Source: Telmatactis stephensoni (Eukaryota; Cnidaria; Anthozoa; Actiniaria; Isophelliidae). From it: 64,000 nt of DNA. Position numbers and translations under genes: made by a program. The notes below the pieces were generated by a model, which was not told the DNA's origin, ran no database searches, and worked only from the letters and a program-made list of their open reading frames with translations. Where the stretch lies: the NCBI GenBank assembly GCA_029948255.1, contig JALIZF010001750.1, forward strand, positions 124,001 through 188,000. The letters run 5' to 3'. This document shows positions 1 through 20,420 of this stretch, piece by piece. Each line of letters opens with the position of its first letter. The first letter of the stretch is position 1.

Positions 1-1160
1 TCGGGCGGCTAGCCCGACTTTAGTTCTACCTTTTGGTCTTCTGTCACGTCGCGTTTAGTCCTCCCATGATGCTTTACGAACTCGACAACAGGGATCCCAT
101 TCATGTCTTACGATAGCCACATGCCGATCGAACTTCGAGAAGGGAGCGAATGGAAGATATATGTTTACAAGACTTTTATAGAAGATGTCGAAGAAATTAC
201 CTGCTATAAAGACGCTCAAATCACATACAAATGCACACACCGTCCGTGATAGACCCACACTAAAAGATGTCTATGAGCGTACATTTCGACCCGGGTTGTT
301 TCAAGGACTGTCTAACATGTTCAACATGTCTACTTGTGTCTGATATGGAAAACAAGCTAAAACGAGTTCTCACTAGTTCACACCAGATCGATGATGATCA
401 TAGCAAAAATATTTCAAATGACAATACAAATGACAGTGACAAAAATGAAAGTCACAAAATGCTAAGTGATATTTTTTCGAGAGGGCAATGTTCTGTTACG
501 GGTCATTTTGCGTGTTACTGTTCGAATCGAAGCTCGTCTACGGGCCCAATCAATTCAAGCCAAGATAATAAGTATAAAGTGAGGTCGCACTGAGAATCTC
601 TGCAATATATTTGGTTACCCTATGAAAGAAAATTTTATACTATAAAGCGTCAAATACAGTAGACAATGCGGTATCTTCTGTATCTTTGACCGTGATGCAA
701 CTAGCTTTTTAAAATCAGTTAGTTTTATAATCATTGCCGCCAACGCTAGCCGTTTGTGATTGTTTGAAAAATTACTCTTACTCAAAGTGCTAAATATTTT
801 GAACTGTCATAGTGTGTGTTCGACACTGATCCTGGAGAATTATGTTTTGTCGGTTCAACCGTTGAAGGTCAACTAGCAATGTTCGTCACACAACGCACAA
901 GAGATAGACAAGAAACATTTCATATATCAGAGAAAGCGGTGTACTTTCGTGAGTTTTAGGGGAACAGTTCTGCTAACGTGGATACACCAGCTGTTTTCTG
1001 CTCGCAGCACTTAACTTTCTATGTTAACTTAACTTTCAGCACTTAACTTTCTCACGTCGCAAGTGTTTATCTTCGCGCTGCAAACAACAAACAATTTTAC
1101 GCTCAAGTAGCCCGACTTCACGCTTCATTAGCGTCTAGTTACATTTAGCGATGAAATTTA
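1..1160. other. 5' flank, no supported gene
   Basis: I recognise no gene here. The longest open frame is on the plus strand at 267-593 (108 residues). It has a Cys cluster near its start and an Asn/Ser/Asp/Lys-rich middle. It has no recognisable domain and could be chance or a fragment of an exon continuing from the left. A second short frame (about 118-258, plus, 49 codons, rich in Tyr, Glu and Lys) looks mildly protein-like but also has no known relative. Neither has clear splice sites. Confidence 0.3.
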
Positions 1161-1328
1161 TAGGGGGTGTTTACGTAGCACTAAGATCATCCTAGCAACC
1201 GAATCATTCTACCTGCTATACATTTTCAACATTTACTGCATTCTGTTTAGTAGGATGATCCTAGTACCCGAAGTGAAGACACTAATTTCCATGATTGGAT
1301 GATCCTAGTGCCATGTAAACACCTCCTA
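1161..1328. mobile_element. MITE with imperfect terminal inverted repeats
   Basis: The left end reads TAGGGGGTGTTTACGTAGCA and the right end is its near-perfect inverse (ending in GTAAACACCTCCTA). ATCATCCTAG motifs recur inside in both orientations. There is no coding capacity. The ends frame about 168 bp, which fits a non-autonomous DNA transposon. The superfamily cannot be fixed because the target duplication is unclear. Confidence 0.7.
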
Positions 1329-2127
1329 AGTGTACAATTATCGAGCATTCAACCATCACGCACGGCTCGTCTCAAGAGGGTCGTAATGTCGGCCGTCATG
1401 TCAGCCGATGGGTCGCTGTTGTTTATTTGGAGAACAGAAAACGACTTTTCTTGAGCAACTGATTAATGAAATACTCTTTAGTATGGAACTGATGTATCTG
1501 GTGGAACTCGAACACAAAAGAACTGCGACATCATACGGATCCCATCAGACTGTAGTTGAGTGCCGACCCGCTCGATAACAACATAATCATCACGAGGGTC
1601 CATCAGCACAGAACTCAAACTCTGGTGATAATAATTTGCATTCTTTAGACTATTGTAACACAGGCATTCTTCGAGAACTATCAAAGACTACACTATCCTT
1701 CACAAAACCTAGTTAACTTACCTTGATATTAACTACCTGGCATTTTAAGGTGTCGTAGTCATAGTCGACATGAGGTTACAGCAGAAAATCTAGACTCTGG
1801 CTGCATCAGGCCCAGACTGGTTTGGAAAAAAATTACGGTAATATTTCAGTGCGAAGAACAGCACATCTGACCGTAAAACAAAAACCGTGAACAATGAAGA
1901 ATACTTTCCCGACAACAACGTCTTCGGCTATATTTTAATTTCAATAAAAAAAATTTAATCACGCCATACTGTCACGCGTTATCGAATAAAAAGATAACAA
2001 TTTGCCACAAATTATTAGTACGTCAGTGGATTGCATGGTCTAGTGAATAATAATCTTATATTGTTTTATGAATATTTTCAGCAAAATAGACAAATCATTC
2101 CTAGTTATAATATCATTTCGATGCTCG
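1329..2127. other. No feature seen
   Basis: AT-rich sequence. A 68-codon minus-strand open frame near 1478-1684 has no recognisable similarity and no supporting splice or codon signal, so I do not call a gene. Confidence 0.4.
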
Positions 2128-2312
2128 GTGTTACGGCCACCATATGCATTTCACGCATTCAGGCAAACGACTCAACATATTGGTGTTCCACAGTGGTACT
2201 CCAACATGGCGGCTATTCCGGTGTTACGGCCACCATATGCATTTCACGCATTCAGGCAAACGACTCAACATATTGGTGTTCCACAGTGGTACTCCAACAT
2301 GGCGGCTATTCT
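2128..2312. repeat. Tandem duplication of a 93-bp unit
   Basis: The sequence starting GTGTTACGGCCACCATATGC at 2128 starts again at 2221 and both copies run to the same end (GGCGGCTATT) with almost no differences. The period of 93 is a multiple of three, so all three plus-strand frames stay open through both copies and give 31-residue repeats. That is a consequence of the duplication, not evidence for coding. Confidence 0.9.
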
Positions 2313-3225
2313 TCCCAAACAAAATAATGAAGCAAAGTGACTGATATTCATATTTTGGTAACGAATTCGAGAAAACATTTTGACTCTAACTTTCGCACAT
2401 GCACAAACATAGTTTTGGTTGTTCTTTCAGAGGGCTAACAAAAAATTTGATCACGTAAAATCATCGGAAGTGCAAACAAACAAACTTACCTCAATGTGTA
2501 CAAGCAACGCTCAATTTAAGCGGTATTTTTGGTTTTGCATCGCATTATTAGATATCTATATACGTTCAAACCAACGACCACACTCCATAGTCTGTCGTCC
2601 GTAGCGACCAGTCCAATTAACTTTCCCTTTAGATATCACGAGACTGCTTACCTCATCCGGACACACGCTGTGCACGTCACTGGTGTTTTTCATAATACCC
2701 GCACAAACTTACCCGCGTTACGGTTGGTTAATAATTATCTGAGAAGAATCATTTTCATATACAGTCAATTGAAAAACCTTGTCGGGTCATAGAACATAGA
2801 AACTGAGGCCGAAATGGTGAATGGGATGTGTAGACAAGACGCAAAACTGAAAAAGTCGATCGCAAAAAGTGCAGAAAGCATTTTGTGGTAATGGCTCTTA
2901 ACATAACTATTCTAAACTGATTTCAGTTCATGCTGAATGCGAATATGACTGTTACCAAAACGTATTCTGCAATCTTATACTGTAAATGACGTATATTATA
3001 TGTTCATAATTATATAATTTTTTATTTTCTTATAATATTGTTCACGGCTCTCAGGAAGAGCATCAATGTATGATTCCGTGTTTGAAAAAAATAAAGTATT
3101 TTGTGAATTGCTACAGTCATTTCATACTAACGGTTCTTTCATGTAATTCCAAAAGTTCCCAAACTTAAAAACAATGACCATAGCTGGAAAGAGCATATCA
3201 AAATCAGCAAAACTGTGTGAAGTTT
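2313..3225. other. No feature seen
   Basis: AT-rich unique sequence with short overlapping open frames only. No domain, RNA gene or element boundary was recognised. Confidence 0.4.
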
Positions 3226-3600
3226 AAAGGATATAAGTTGAAATATCAAGGAGATACGAATTTTCAAAAAACGAAATTTTGTATGAAAACACTGGTTCAC
3301 ACTAGCGTCGAATTCGGAATCGGAAGCAGAAAACAAAGGAAAAGACAAAAGAGTTAAGTCAAGCGTGTGACATAAGACATCGACATAAGCATCGCAAGAA
3401 GCATAAGACCAAGCATAAGCATAATCAAAGACAAAGGAAGGAACAAAGAAAAACACCTTTCTTTTGTATTCTAATCCCTAAATTCTTTGTTGTTTTCTTA
3501 CGATTCCGATTCTGATTCCGACGCTAGTGTGAACCAGCCTTTACAGTTATGCAAGAGATACCAACAAATTTCGATTTTTGAAAATTCGTATCTTTGAAGT
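3226..3600. repeat. Nested inverted repeats, MITE-like
   Basis: An inner pair (GGTTCACACTAGCGTCG near 3294-3311, inverse near 3519-3536) encloses short repeats such as GATTCCGATTC. An outer pair (GATACGAATTTTCAAAAAACG near 3253, inverse near 3570-3594) brackets it. This suggests a small element inserted into an older palindromic element. Confidence 0.6.
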
Positions 3601-3849
3601 TTTGTTTATAAAAATCCTATCACACTACAAATATCGAACGATATTTGCACAGTTTGTGCGATGTGTGTCTAAGTCACTAAACCGTGATCTCATTAACGAC
3701 GTTCTGGTGGCGCGTTCAAATTTAAAGAAGACATAAAGAAAATATAAAGAAAACATTTTTTTCCATTTAGCACGCGTAAATTAAAAGGCGAACGAAAAAC
3801 GCGACAAAACGCCCTCTCTGAAACAGATCTAGAGCCACATTCTAGTACA

Positions 3850-4099
<250 letters not shown>

Positions 4100-4239
4100 G
4101 TGCCGAAATACAAAGGTGAAGTACAGTGACGTCACTCTCACGTGACAAAACTCAAGTGACAATTTCAAGCAAACACATTGATATGGACTGTTGGACTGTT
4201 ATACGTCGGTGATTTTGACGGATTTTGCCCTAGATTACT

Positions 4240-13352
<9,113 letters not shown>

Positions 13353-14500
13353 AAGACACAGGACTCCTAGAATTTGCCATACACAGAAAGACCTTAGATT
13401 ACATAATTGAAAAACCTTTGTGTTAATGGAAAGATATTAGCTTAAAAAGTCAGATTTCAAGTCGGGATTCCATGTACATGTAGAAGACACAGAGTTTCCA
13501 AATATAGTCATCTTAAAATTTCTTGAGATTTCAAATGACGTTGAAGAGCCTTTGTATCATTAGTTTAGTTTCCCTGTTGTAGACAGGGTTCCCAGATGTA
13601 TTAATTTCAGTAAGTTTCTTACTAAACAAAACAAGATTTCAAATCATGTTAATGTTGATAGGGTTTCTTGTGCACACATTAACACGTTTGAATATGAATA
13701 CATTATATACTATAAAGGTATTTATAAATATGTATTATAAAATAACTATGATATAACGCGCGCTCTGATTGGCCAAAGGACGCGTGTCGTGCGTTCTCTA
13801 TGAGAACACACGGCACGCGCGCGCACATTTTCAAACTTTCTCTAACGAAAAAAGAAAATAAATCTTCAATTGTATTTTATAAAAGAAATAGAAAACTCGG
13901 CTACGCCTCGTGCTTCTCCTAACACTTCTCTCGTCTTCTTACAATTCCCGCGTGCTTCTATAACTCAACATAGCACGCTGCCTCGTTTTCTATTTCTACA
14001 TTATGCTATCTCAAAATAGTGCTTATAACATAATGTAGCATTTTATTACATTGTATATATATTTACAGTAATGATGGAATTATTCGCTCATTTGATTTAG
14101 TTAGTTCATACTATGTTATTGACAAATGTTGTACATTGCATTGCATTTCCAAATTATTCTATAATCACATTGTTAAAAGTTTCATTTTATCGATGTAAAC
14201 AAGAAATACCCTTTGTACATGTACTCGAAAGGGAAAATAATTTTTAGTAACTTACATATGCAATCTCTAAATATAGAAAATAAAATTGTTACAGTTCAAA
14301 TGTCTCACTGTTTCACAAAGCAAAAACAAACAAATACATTAAAATGTCGTTGAAGTAGGACAGGGACGGGGCGATTATTATTTTTCGTAAATCTTGCGAG
14401 GTTTAAGTTTAATTAGGGCAAGGTAGTGGAAAAGTTGGTTTTCCATTATAAAACAATATTCTACAGTTAGCATTATTAAGACCACTCGATGCAACGTTTT
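13353..14500. other. 3' flank of CEP76 with GC-rich palindromic patch
   Basis: There is no gene. Candidate AATAAA poly(A) signals for CEP76 lie near 13856 and 14278. Between 13753 and 14040 is a repeat-like block. It contains ACGCGCGCTCTGATTGGCC, an inverted GTTCTCTATGAGAAC, and paired AAAACTCGGCTACGCCTCG / CTGCCTCGTTTTC segments, probably a decayed MITE. Confidence 0.45.
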
Positions 14501-14516
14501 CAGTTGACTGTGCGCA

Positions 14517-14600
14517 GCACTACAGGGGTGGACACACGGTGTAACTGTGTTGCAGGTAGCACTGCAGGGATGGACACACGGTGTAACTGTGTTGCGCGCA
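14517..14600 (+). repeat. Two tandem copies of a 42-bp unit
   Basis: GGTGGACACACGGTGTAACTG-like sequence occurs twice, starting at 14517 and 14559, with few differences. It sits in a block rich in GTTGCA and GCAGAA motifs resembling the MITEs at 22875 and 56946. Confidence 0.7.
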
Positions 14601-15171
14601 ATGTTGCAGAAAATGTCGCATCGTGTGTCCGGGGCTTCACTGTCCCATGCATGACAATATTCTGATTTAGAAACCTAAAAGATGGCGTAATACTACAATG
14701 CATACCATAACTAAGCTACATTCTAAACTTTCTTTGAAATGTCTGTTACTGGAATTGTAATATGCTCCTGTGGAAAGAAAGTTTTAATCAAGTCTGGAAT
14801 TTCGTTTTTCCCCGGCATTTCTAAATCGAACACTACTCGTGGTGAAATCTGGAAAGGCGATGAAAGCGGGTTGGTTTTGTTCCCCCTTCCCTTGGTGCAC
14901 TGCGCACTTGTCCTTCGATATCGATGTTGAATAGCACCATGCGCCATGCCACTCGTAAATGGAGTGCGCAATTTTGCAGAAGTAGAACTCCGTGCAAAGT
15001 TACTCGCAAAAGTTTACATGCGAAATGGGATTCTTTTATGCGACCGGTTGCTGATATCGATGAGCGTTTTTCCTATCATCCGTGATTCAGTGCGCATCCA
15101 TATCGTCTCTCATACCTTAGGTTACTATCTATAGCGACAATATAATTTTGAGAATTCCTCAATATCGCTAA
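14601..15171. other. No gene supported
   Basis: Short open frames on both strands (for example minus 14723-14971) have no recognisable domain. GCAGAAGTAGAACTCCGTGC near 14979 has a rough inverted counterpart near 21075-21090. The flanks of the 15172-20461 element may therefore be two halves of an older repeat. Confidence 0.35.
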
Positions 15172-15422
15172 TACCCTGGTTCCAGAGGCGCTCATTGGCG
15201 AGGAAAACGGCGGGGGGGAAAAAGAAAAGAAAAGAAGGAAGAAAGAAAAGAAAAGAGCGCCTCTGGTACTCCGTTGGAAATCTCAAAGCTGTCATAGTAA
15301 TAAGATCCCTCGTTATTCCGGTTTTGCGTGACTACTTCCGGAAAACCGGGAAGCAGGTTTTAGCAACCAAGAGGAAGACATGGGCTTAGCATGGAAGTGA
15401 GATTCCAACGGATTCTACCAGA

Positions 15423-15645
15423 GGCGCTCTTTTCTGCTCTCTTTCTGCTCTCTTTCTGCTCTCTTTCTGCTCTCTTTCTGCTCTCTTTCTTCTCTCTTTC
15501 TTCTCTCTTTCTTCTCTCTTTCTTCTCTCTTTCTTCTCTCTTTCTTCTCTCTTTCTTCTCTCTTTCTTCTCTCTTTCTTCTCTCTTTCTTCTCTCTTTCT
15601 TCTCTCTTTCTTCTCTCTTTCTTCTCTCTTCTCTCTCTCTCTCTC
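15423..15645 (+). repeat. Left 11-bp minisatellite
   Basis: Tandem CTCTCTTTCTT units, the first few ending in G instead of T, passing into a (CT)n run just before the retrotransposon. About 18 units. The Arg/Glu/Lys-rich minus-strand frames are artefacts. Confidence 0.95.
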
Positions 15646-15652
15646 AACAAAC

Positions 15653-17125
15653 ATGGCGGACGTGTTGACCGATGCTCTTCAAGAAGCGAATTTTTCAAGC
15701 TCTCTTAGTGCTCCAACCCTGATAAATCTCCTAAAATATGATGATAAGGATGATATCTTCATGTGGGACGGTAATTTCTGTGAGTTAAGAAATTTTCTTG
15801 ATGAAATTCTGAACAAATCTGGGAGTACCGCCGAAATCAGTGAAGACAAGGCGCATAACGCAATATCCTACAAGAAAGAGGACAACACTGTCCGTTTCTA
15901 CAATACCACCAAAAAAGTAAAATTCTATGGAAGTGCTGGACCTACTCTGACGTCCACCCTGCACCAAATGCTGAAATCCAACTTAAATAGTACAAGTCAA
16001 GTCGAAAATCATTCAACAACCAGCGAAGGCAACACTTCTTCAACGCCCGACCTTACACTTCCTACTGCCGATGCTCCTCATGGTTTTACTCCATCCTTAG
16101 CCCACAGACTTAATGTCCTCTGTAAGGAAGTCGAGCAATTAAAATCTCAAGTTTCAAGTAATGAAGTAAAAGATCAAGAAATACAAAGATTGAAGGAGAT
16201 AATTAATATTCAAAAAATGAATATCTCAAACCTACAGTGTGAAAGAATTCAAATCATGAATGAAAGAGATAGCCTTATAAAAACACTGGGCATCATGATG
16301 ACTAAAGGTTATTGTTTTGATGCAACACCTGACATGCAGAATGGTGCGACACTTGAAATTCCAAGCAATGCCTTGCCAGGTCACCCGTTTGGATATAAAA
16401 TTAGAAATGAAACGACAGAAATCACAGATGAAACTACTGCGGTGACTAACAGCAACGGAGGGGGAAAGAAAAAGAAAAAGAAAAAGAAGAAAAAGAAGCA
16501 ACCTTCGTCAAATACCTCCCCCCAAGGGAATAATGAATCTACTCGAGATATGAACAATAAGCCAGGGAAAAGTACCTCCCCCCAAGGGAATAATGAATCA
16601 ACTCAAGATATGAACAGTGAGCTAAGGAAGACTAACACAGTAATTATTGGTGACTCTATAATATCGAGGCTTGAAGGTTGGAAAATGTCAAACAGGTCCA
16701 ACAGAGTAACTATAAGACCTTTCCCAGGAGCCACAGTAGAGGACTTGGAGGACCACATAAAACCTATCATCAGAAGAGAACCAGATAATCTTATTATTCA
16801 TATTGGTACAAATAATCTTGAAAGAGACCAGCCACACGACATCGCCGATAGAATTGTTGGCATCTGCGAATCTGTTGAAGAACAGCTTCCTCTTTGTAGA
16901 ATAGCAATATCTGAACTAACCATACGCCAAGACTCAACTGCCCTTGAAACCGCAAGAAAAGATGTAAACAAATCCCTCAGAGCTTTCTGCAATGGACGGG
17001 ATTGGGACTACATTGCTCATAACGTAACAGAGAAAGGACTTAACACCAAAGGACTGCATTTGAATCGTTCAGGACTGGGGGTCTTTGCGCAAGATTTTAA
17101 CAAATATATTAAAACTAAGGCATGA
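15653..17125 (+). CDS. ORF1 protein: coiled coil, poly-Lys, SGNH-hydrolase domain
   Basis: 490 residues. In CR1-like elements ORF1 proteins with an SGNH/esterase domain are thought to bind RNA and act in RNP formation or membrane contact. A likely coiled coil spans about residues 155-205 (heptad-like LKSQV...IQRLKEIINIQKM). A run of about twelve Lys sits near residue 272 and probably binds nucleic acid. Two copies of a 20-residue unit (TSPQGNNES) follow. The SGNH domain begins near residue 322. IIGDSIISRL carries the catalytic Ser, IIHIGTNNL the block III Asn, and GLHLNRSG the His. The Asp that usually precedes that His by two positions is Lys here (TKGLHL). The start follows AACAAAC directly after the (CT)n run. 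Confidence 0.92.
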   Translation: MADVLTDALQEANFSSSLSAPTLINLLKYDDKDDIFMWDGNFCELRNFLDEILNKSGSTAEISEDKAHNAISYKKEDNTVRFYNTTKKVKFYGSAGPTLTSTLHQMLKSNLNSTSQVENHSTTSEGNTSSTPDLTLPTADAPHGFTPSLAHRLNVLCKEVEQLKSQVSSNEVKDQEIQRLKEIINIQKMNISNLQCERIQIMNERDSLIKTLGIMMTKGYCFDATPDMQNGATLEIPSNALPGHPFGYKIRNETTEITDETTAVTNSNGGGKKKKKKKKKKKQPSSNTSPQGNNESTRDMNNKPGKSTSPQGNNESTQDMNSELRKTNTVIIGDSIISRLEGWKMSNRSNRVTIRPFPGATVEDLEDHIKPIIRREPDNLIIHIGTNNLERDQPHDIADRIVGICESVEEQLPLCRIAISELTIRQDSTALETARKDVNKSLRAFCNGRDWDYIAHNVTEKGLNTKGLHLNRSGLGVFAQDFNKYIKTKA

Positions 17126-17194
17126 TTCGCAGGTAAGGATCCATTAGGCGAGACAGATTCCTCTATTTATTTCCCTAGTATCGTTTCTAACGCT

Positions 17195-20068
17195 ATGTCT
17201 GACGGTAATAGCAGACCTAATTTTGTCCCAAATGTAAGGGGATTTAAAATGGCCTCTCTGAATATAACTAGCCTCGTAGCTCATATAGATGAACTGAGAA
17301 TGTGGGTATTTCAGCAAAATCTTGATCTTCTTTGTATAAATGAGTCAAGACTCGATCCATCTATCCCAAGTTCTATAGTGAGCATCGAGGGTTTTGAGAT
17401 TTTTAGGTCTGATAGAAACCGTTTTGGTGGGGGAGTCTGTGTATACTTAAAAATGGGCATAAATGGGAAAAACCGTAGTGACTTAACTGATAACAAAGTG
17501 GAGTCGCTATGTTTTGAAATTATGAAACCAAATAGTAAGTCTTTTGCTGTATTAGCTTGTTATAGGCCTCCTAACTATGATCCATGTTCATTTTTTAATA
17601 TATTTGAAAATATATTAACAAAGATAGATTCTGAATTTAAAGAAGCCTATATCCTAGGGGATTTAAACTGTGATCTATTATCTACTATTGTGAGTCAACA
17701 AACCCGACATCTAAAGTCAACTGCTGAATTGTTTCAGCTTATTCAGTTAATTACAGAACCAACTCGAGTCACAGAAAAAACTAAAACTCTCATTGATGTG
17801 ATTCTAACGAATAGCCCAGATAGGGTAGTTCAAAGTGGCGTGATCCACATTGGAATCAGTGATCATAGTTTGGTTTATGTAATCCGTAAAATAGCAATAC
17901 CAACAAACAACAATCATTGTTCAATCTCATACAGGTCGGTTAAAAACTTTGACTCCGATAAGTTTCTTATGGATTTAGAAGAACTCCCCTGGGATTCCTT
18001 GAATGATATGGAAAGCCCGGATGATATGTGGGACAAATGGAAGGAGCTTTTCCTCTCTGTTCTTGACTCACATGCACCGGTCAAAACAAAACGAATAAGA
18101 AACAAAAAGTCTCCCTGGATGTCTATTGACTTGAGGAAAGCTATGTTCAATAGAGATAAAAAGAAACGGATAGCTATTCAAACAAACTCGAGGGATGACT
18201 GGAATAATTTTAAGGCTGTAAAGAATCGAGTCAACAACGAAATAAAAAGAGCTAAGAAATTATATTATGAAAATCATTTTGCTCAGAATTCAAAAAACTC
18301 TAAGGAGACTTGGAAAACTATCAATGAGGTCCTTTCAAGAAGGACTAAATCTAGCTCTTATATTTCATCTATCAAAGTAGACAATATATCGTTGAGTGAC
18401 TCGAAGGAAATTGCAGAAATTTTCAATTCCCACTTCTCGGAAATTGGTACTAAACTAGCAAGTTCAATTCCAGATGGACCGATTGCTTTTAATGACTATT
18501 TGATAAGAGCTCGTTCAACCTTCACCTTACGGCACACGTCAGTTGAAGAACTTATGAAAGTCATTAAATCCATAGACAGTAAAAAAGCAACAGGTCTTGA
18601 CGGTATTCCGTCATACTTCATTAAAGTAGCTTCGCCGATCATAAGTCAATCGTTAGTGGGAGTATTTAATCGTTCAATTGATAAAGGAATTTTTCCTGAA
18701 GGCATGAAACTTGCAAAAGTTACGCCAATTCACAAAGCAAATAGCAAAGACGACTTGAATAATTATCGTCCTATTTCGGTCTTATCCTCAGTTGCCAAAA
18801 TTTTCGAGAGAATAGTTTTCAACCAATTATATGAGTATTTGAATTCAAATAACCTACTTTCACAAAATCAGTCTGGGTTTAGGCCGCTTCATTCGACTGC
18901 TACTGCCTTGCTAGAAGCCACAACAGAGTGGCTCACAAATATGGATGAAGGTAAAATGAACTGTGTCACATTTTTAGATTTTACAAAAGCCTTCGACACG
19001 GTAAATCATTTTATCCTTCTCCAAAAGTTAAAATATTATGGCATTGCAGAGCAGTCGACGAGGTGGTTTAAATCCTACCTGACAGGTCGAACTCAGAAAT
19101 GCTACATAAATAATACTTTATCAAGTCTAAAAACACTTGATTGTGGCATACCCCAGGGTTCAATCCTTGGGCCATTATTATTCATTTTATATATAAACGA
19201 TCTACCTAACAGTATTCATTTCTCAAATGCCAGAATGTACGCCGATGACACAAGTCTCACCACTTGTGGTACATCACAAAAGTCATTATTCAACGACGTA
19301 AATGCTGACATTTCTGGAATCTGTAATTGGTTGAAGGCTAATAAACTTAGCTTAAACTCAGCCAAGACTGAGCACATGTTCATTGCTTCTGATGATAAAT
19401 TAAGGAAAATTATCCCTGAGCCACACATATATTTAGATAACGAACCAGTTACTAGAGTCTCAAAGGCGAAAACTCTAGGTGTTGTAATTGATGAAAGACT
19501 GTCTTGGGCCGCTCACATTGATTATATTTGTAAGAAAATATCATCTGGGTTGGGAGGCATAAGGCAGGTACGTGATTGCATTCCCTTAGAGACAGCCATT
19601 ACCATCTATAACTCCCTAGTTTTACCTTGGTTCGATTACTGCGATGTGGTGTGGGATAATTTACCAGCAACATCGGCTGAAAGATTGCAAAAAATGCAAA
19701 ATCGAGCTGCAAGAATATTAACAAAAAGCAGCTACGATATCAGATCCAGTGATATTCTAGCTTCTCTTGGCTGGATAAGCTTACAAAGAAGAAGAAGCGA
19801 ACATAAAGCATTGATGATGTTTAAGACACTAAATGCTCTTGCACCAAAATCAATTAGAGAGCTCTTTCAGTTTCAAGAAAATACCTACGATCTTCGTGAT
19901 AGAGAAAAGTGCCTAGCCCTACCAGGCCCTCGCACTGAGTACCTAAAAAGAGCGCTCTCGTATGATGGTGCAAAAGTATGGAACTCATTACCCTCAAACG
20001 TCAGACTGTCCAATAGTTTAAAAGCTTTTAAGAGGAATCTCTCGTCTGTTGGATCCTTGATATTTTAA
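17195..20068 (+). CDS. ORF2 protein: AP-type endonuclease and reverse transcriptase
   Basis: 957 residues. It nicks target DNA and primes reverse transcription there. The N-terminal endonuclease/exonuclease/phosphatase fold shows MASLNITSL, LLCINESRLD (Glu), ACYRPPNYD, ILGDLNCDL (Asp and Asn), LIDVILTN and GISDHSLV (Asp-His). The reverse transcriptase shows VTPIHKANS, NNYRPISVLSS, NQSGFRP, FLDFTKAFDTVNH (catalytic Asp near residue 595), GIPQGSILGPLLF and MYADDTSL (Y682-A-D-D685). The thumb motif TLGVVIDERLSW follows. No RNase H or CCHC tail is evident. All catalytic motifs look intact. Confidence 0.95.
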   Translation: MSDGNSRPNFVPNVRGFKMASLNITSLVAHIDELRMWVFQQNLDLLCINESRLDPSIPSSIVSIEGFEIFRSDRNRFGGGVCVYLKMGINGKNRSDLTDNKVESLCFEIMKPNSKSFAVLACYRPPNYDPCSFFNIFENILTKIDSEFKEAYILGDLNCDLLSTIVSQQTRHLKSTAELFQLIQLITEPTRVTEKTKTLIDVILTNSPDRVVQSGVIHIGISDHSLVYVIRKIAIPTNNNHCSISYRSVKNFDSDKFLMDLEELPWDSLNDMESPDDMWDKWKELFLSVLDSHAPVKTKRIRNKKSPWMSIDLRKAMFNRDKKKRIAIQTNSRDDWNNFKAVKNRVNNEIKRAKKLYYENHFAQNSKNSKETWKTINEVLSRRTKSSSYISSIKVDNISLSDSKEIAEIFNSHFSEIGTKLASSIPDGPIAFNDYLIRARSTFTLRHTSVEELMKVIKSIDSKKATGLDGIPSYFIKVASPIISQSLVGVFNRSIDKGIFPEGMKLAKVTPIHKANSKDDLNNYRPISVLSSVAKIFERIVFNQLYEYLNSNNLLSQNQSGFRPLHSTATALLEATTEWLTNMDEGKMNCVTFLDFTKAFDTVNHFILLQKLKYYGIAEQSTRWFKSYLTGRTQKCYINNTLSSLKTLDCGIPQGSILGPLLFILYINDLPNSIHFSNARMYADDTSLTTCGTSQKSLFNDVNADISGICNWLKANKLSLNSAKTEHMFIASDDKLRKIIPEPHIYLDNEPVTRVSKAKTLGVVIDERLSWAAHIDYICKKISSGLGGIRQVRDCIPLETAITIYNSLVLPWFDYCDVVWDNLPATSAERLQKMQNRAARILTKSSYDIRSSDILASLGWISLQRRRSEHKALMMFKTLNALAPKSIRELFQFQENTYDLRDREKCLALPGPRTEYLKRALSYDGAKVWNSLPSNVRLSNSLKAFKRNLSSVGSLIF

Positions 20069-20150
20069 ATTTGTGATAGTGTTATGATATATTTTTAGGT
20101 TATTGAGTATTATTTTTCATCATTATAGTTTTATGTACATATATATTTTT

Positions 20151-20199
20151 CTCGGTTTTCATGAAAACCAATTTTGTAATTGATGAAAATTTTACCGAG
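20151..20199 (+). other. 3' UTR stem-loop of the retrotransposon
   Basis: CTCGGTTTTCAT at 20151 pairs with ATGAAAA...ACCGAG ending at 20199, around an AATTTTGTAATTG loop, 15 bp before the 3' end. A 3' hairpin is a common recognition signal for the element's own reverse transcriptase. That function is inferred here. Confidence 0.6.
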
Positions 20200-20214
20200 G
20201 TTAAATAAAAGAGA

Positions 20215-20420
20215 TCTCTCTCTCTCTCTCTCTTTCTTCTCTCTTCTCTCTTTCTTCTCTCTTTCTTCTCTCTTTCTTCTCTCTTTCTTCTCTCTTTCTT
20301 CTCTCTTTCTTCTCTCTTTCTTCTCTCTTTCTTCTCTCTTTCTTCTCTCTTTCTTCTCTCTTTCTTCTCTCTTTCTTCTCTCTTTCTTCTCTCTTTCTTC
20401 TCTCTTTCTTCTTTTTTTTT
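20215..20420 (+). repeat. Right 11-bp minisatellite
   Basis: A (CT)n run followed by CTCTCTTTCTT units, the same unit and orientation as the left array, ending in a T run just before the right inverted repeat. Confidence 0.95.

Larger units (their letters stand above)
15646..20214 (+). mobile_element. Intact two-ORF non-LTR retrotransposon (jockey/CR1/L2 group)
   Basis: A full-length element with ORF1 (15653-17125), a 69-bp gap and ORF2 (17195-20068). A short 3' UTR ends TTAAATAAAAGAGA. Both ends lie in (TC)n-rich DNA, so the target was probably the minisatellite of the surrounding element. No stop or frameshift interrupts either frame, so the copy looks young. Confidence 0.93.

Noticed and set aside
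15360..15708. Arg/Glu/Lys-rich frames, and the same at 20100-20438
   Set aside because: They translate the 11-bp minisatellite. The arrays were also considered as CRISPR and rejected, since units are contiguous without spacers and the genome is eukaryotic.
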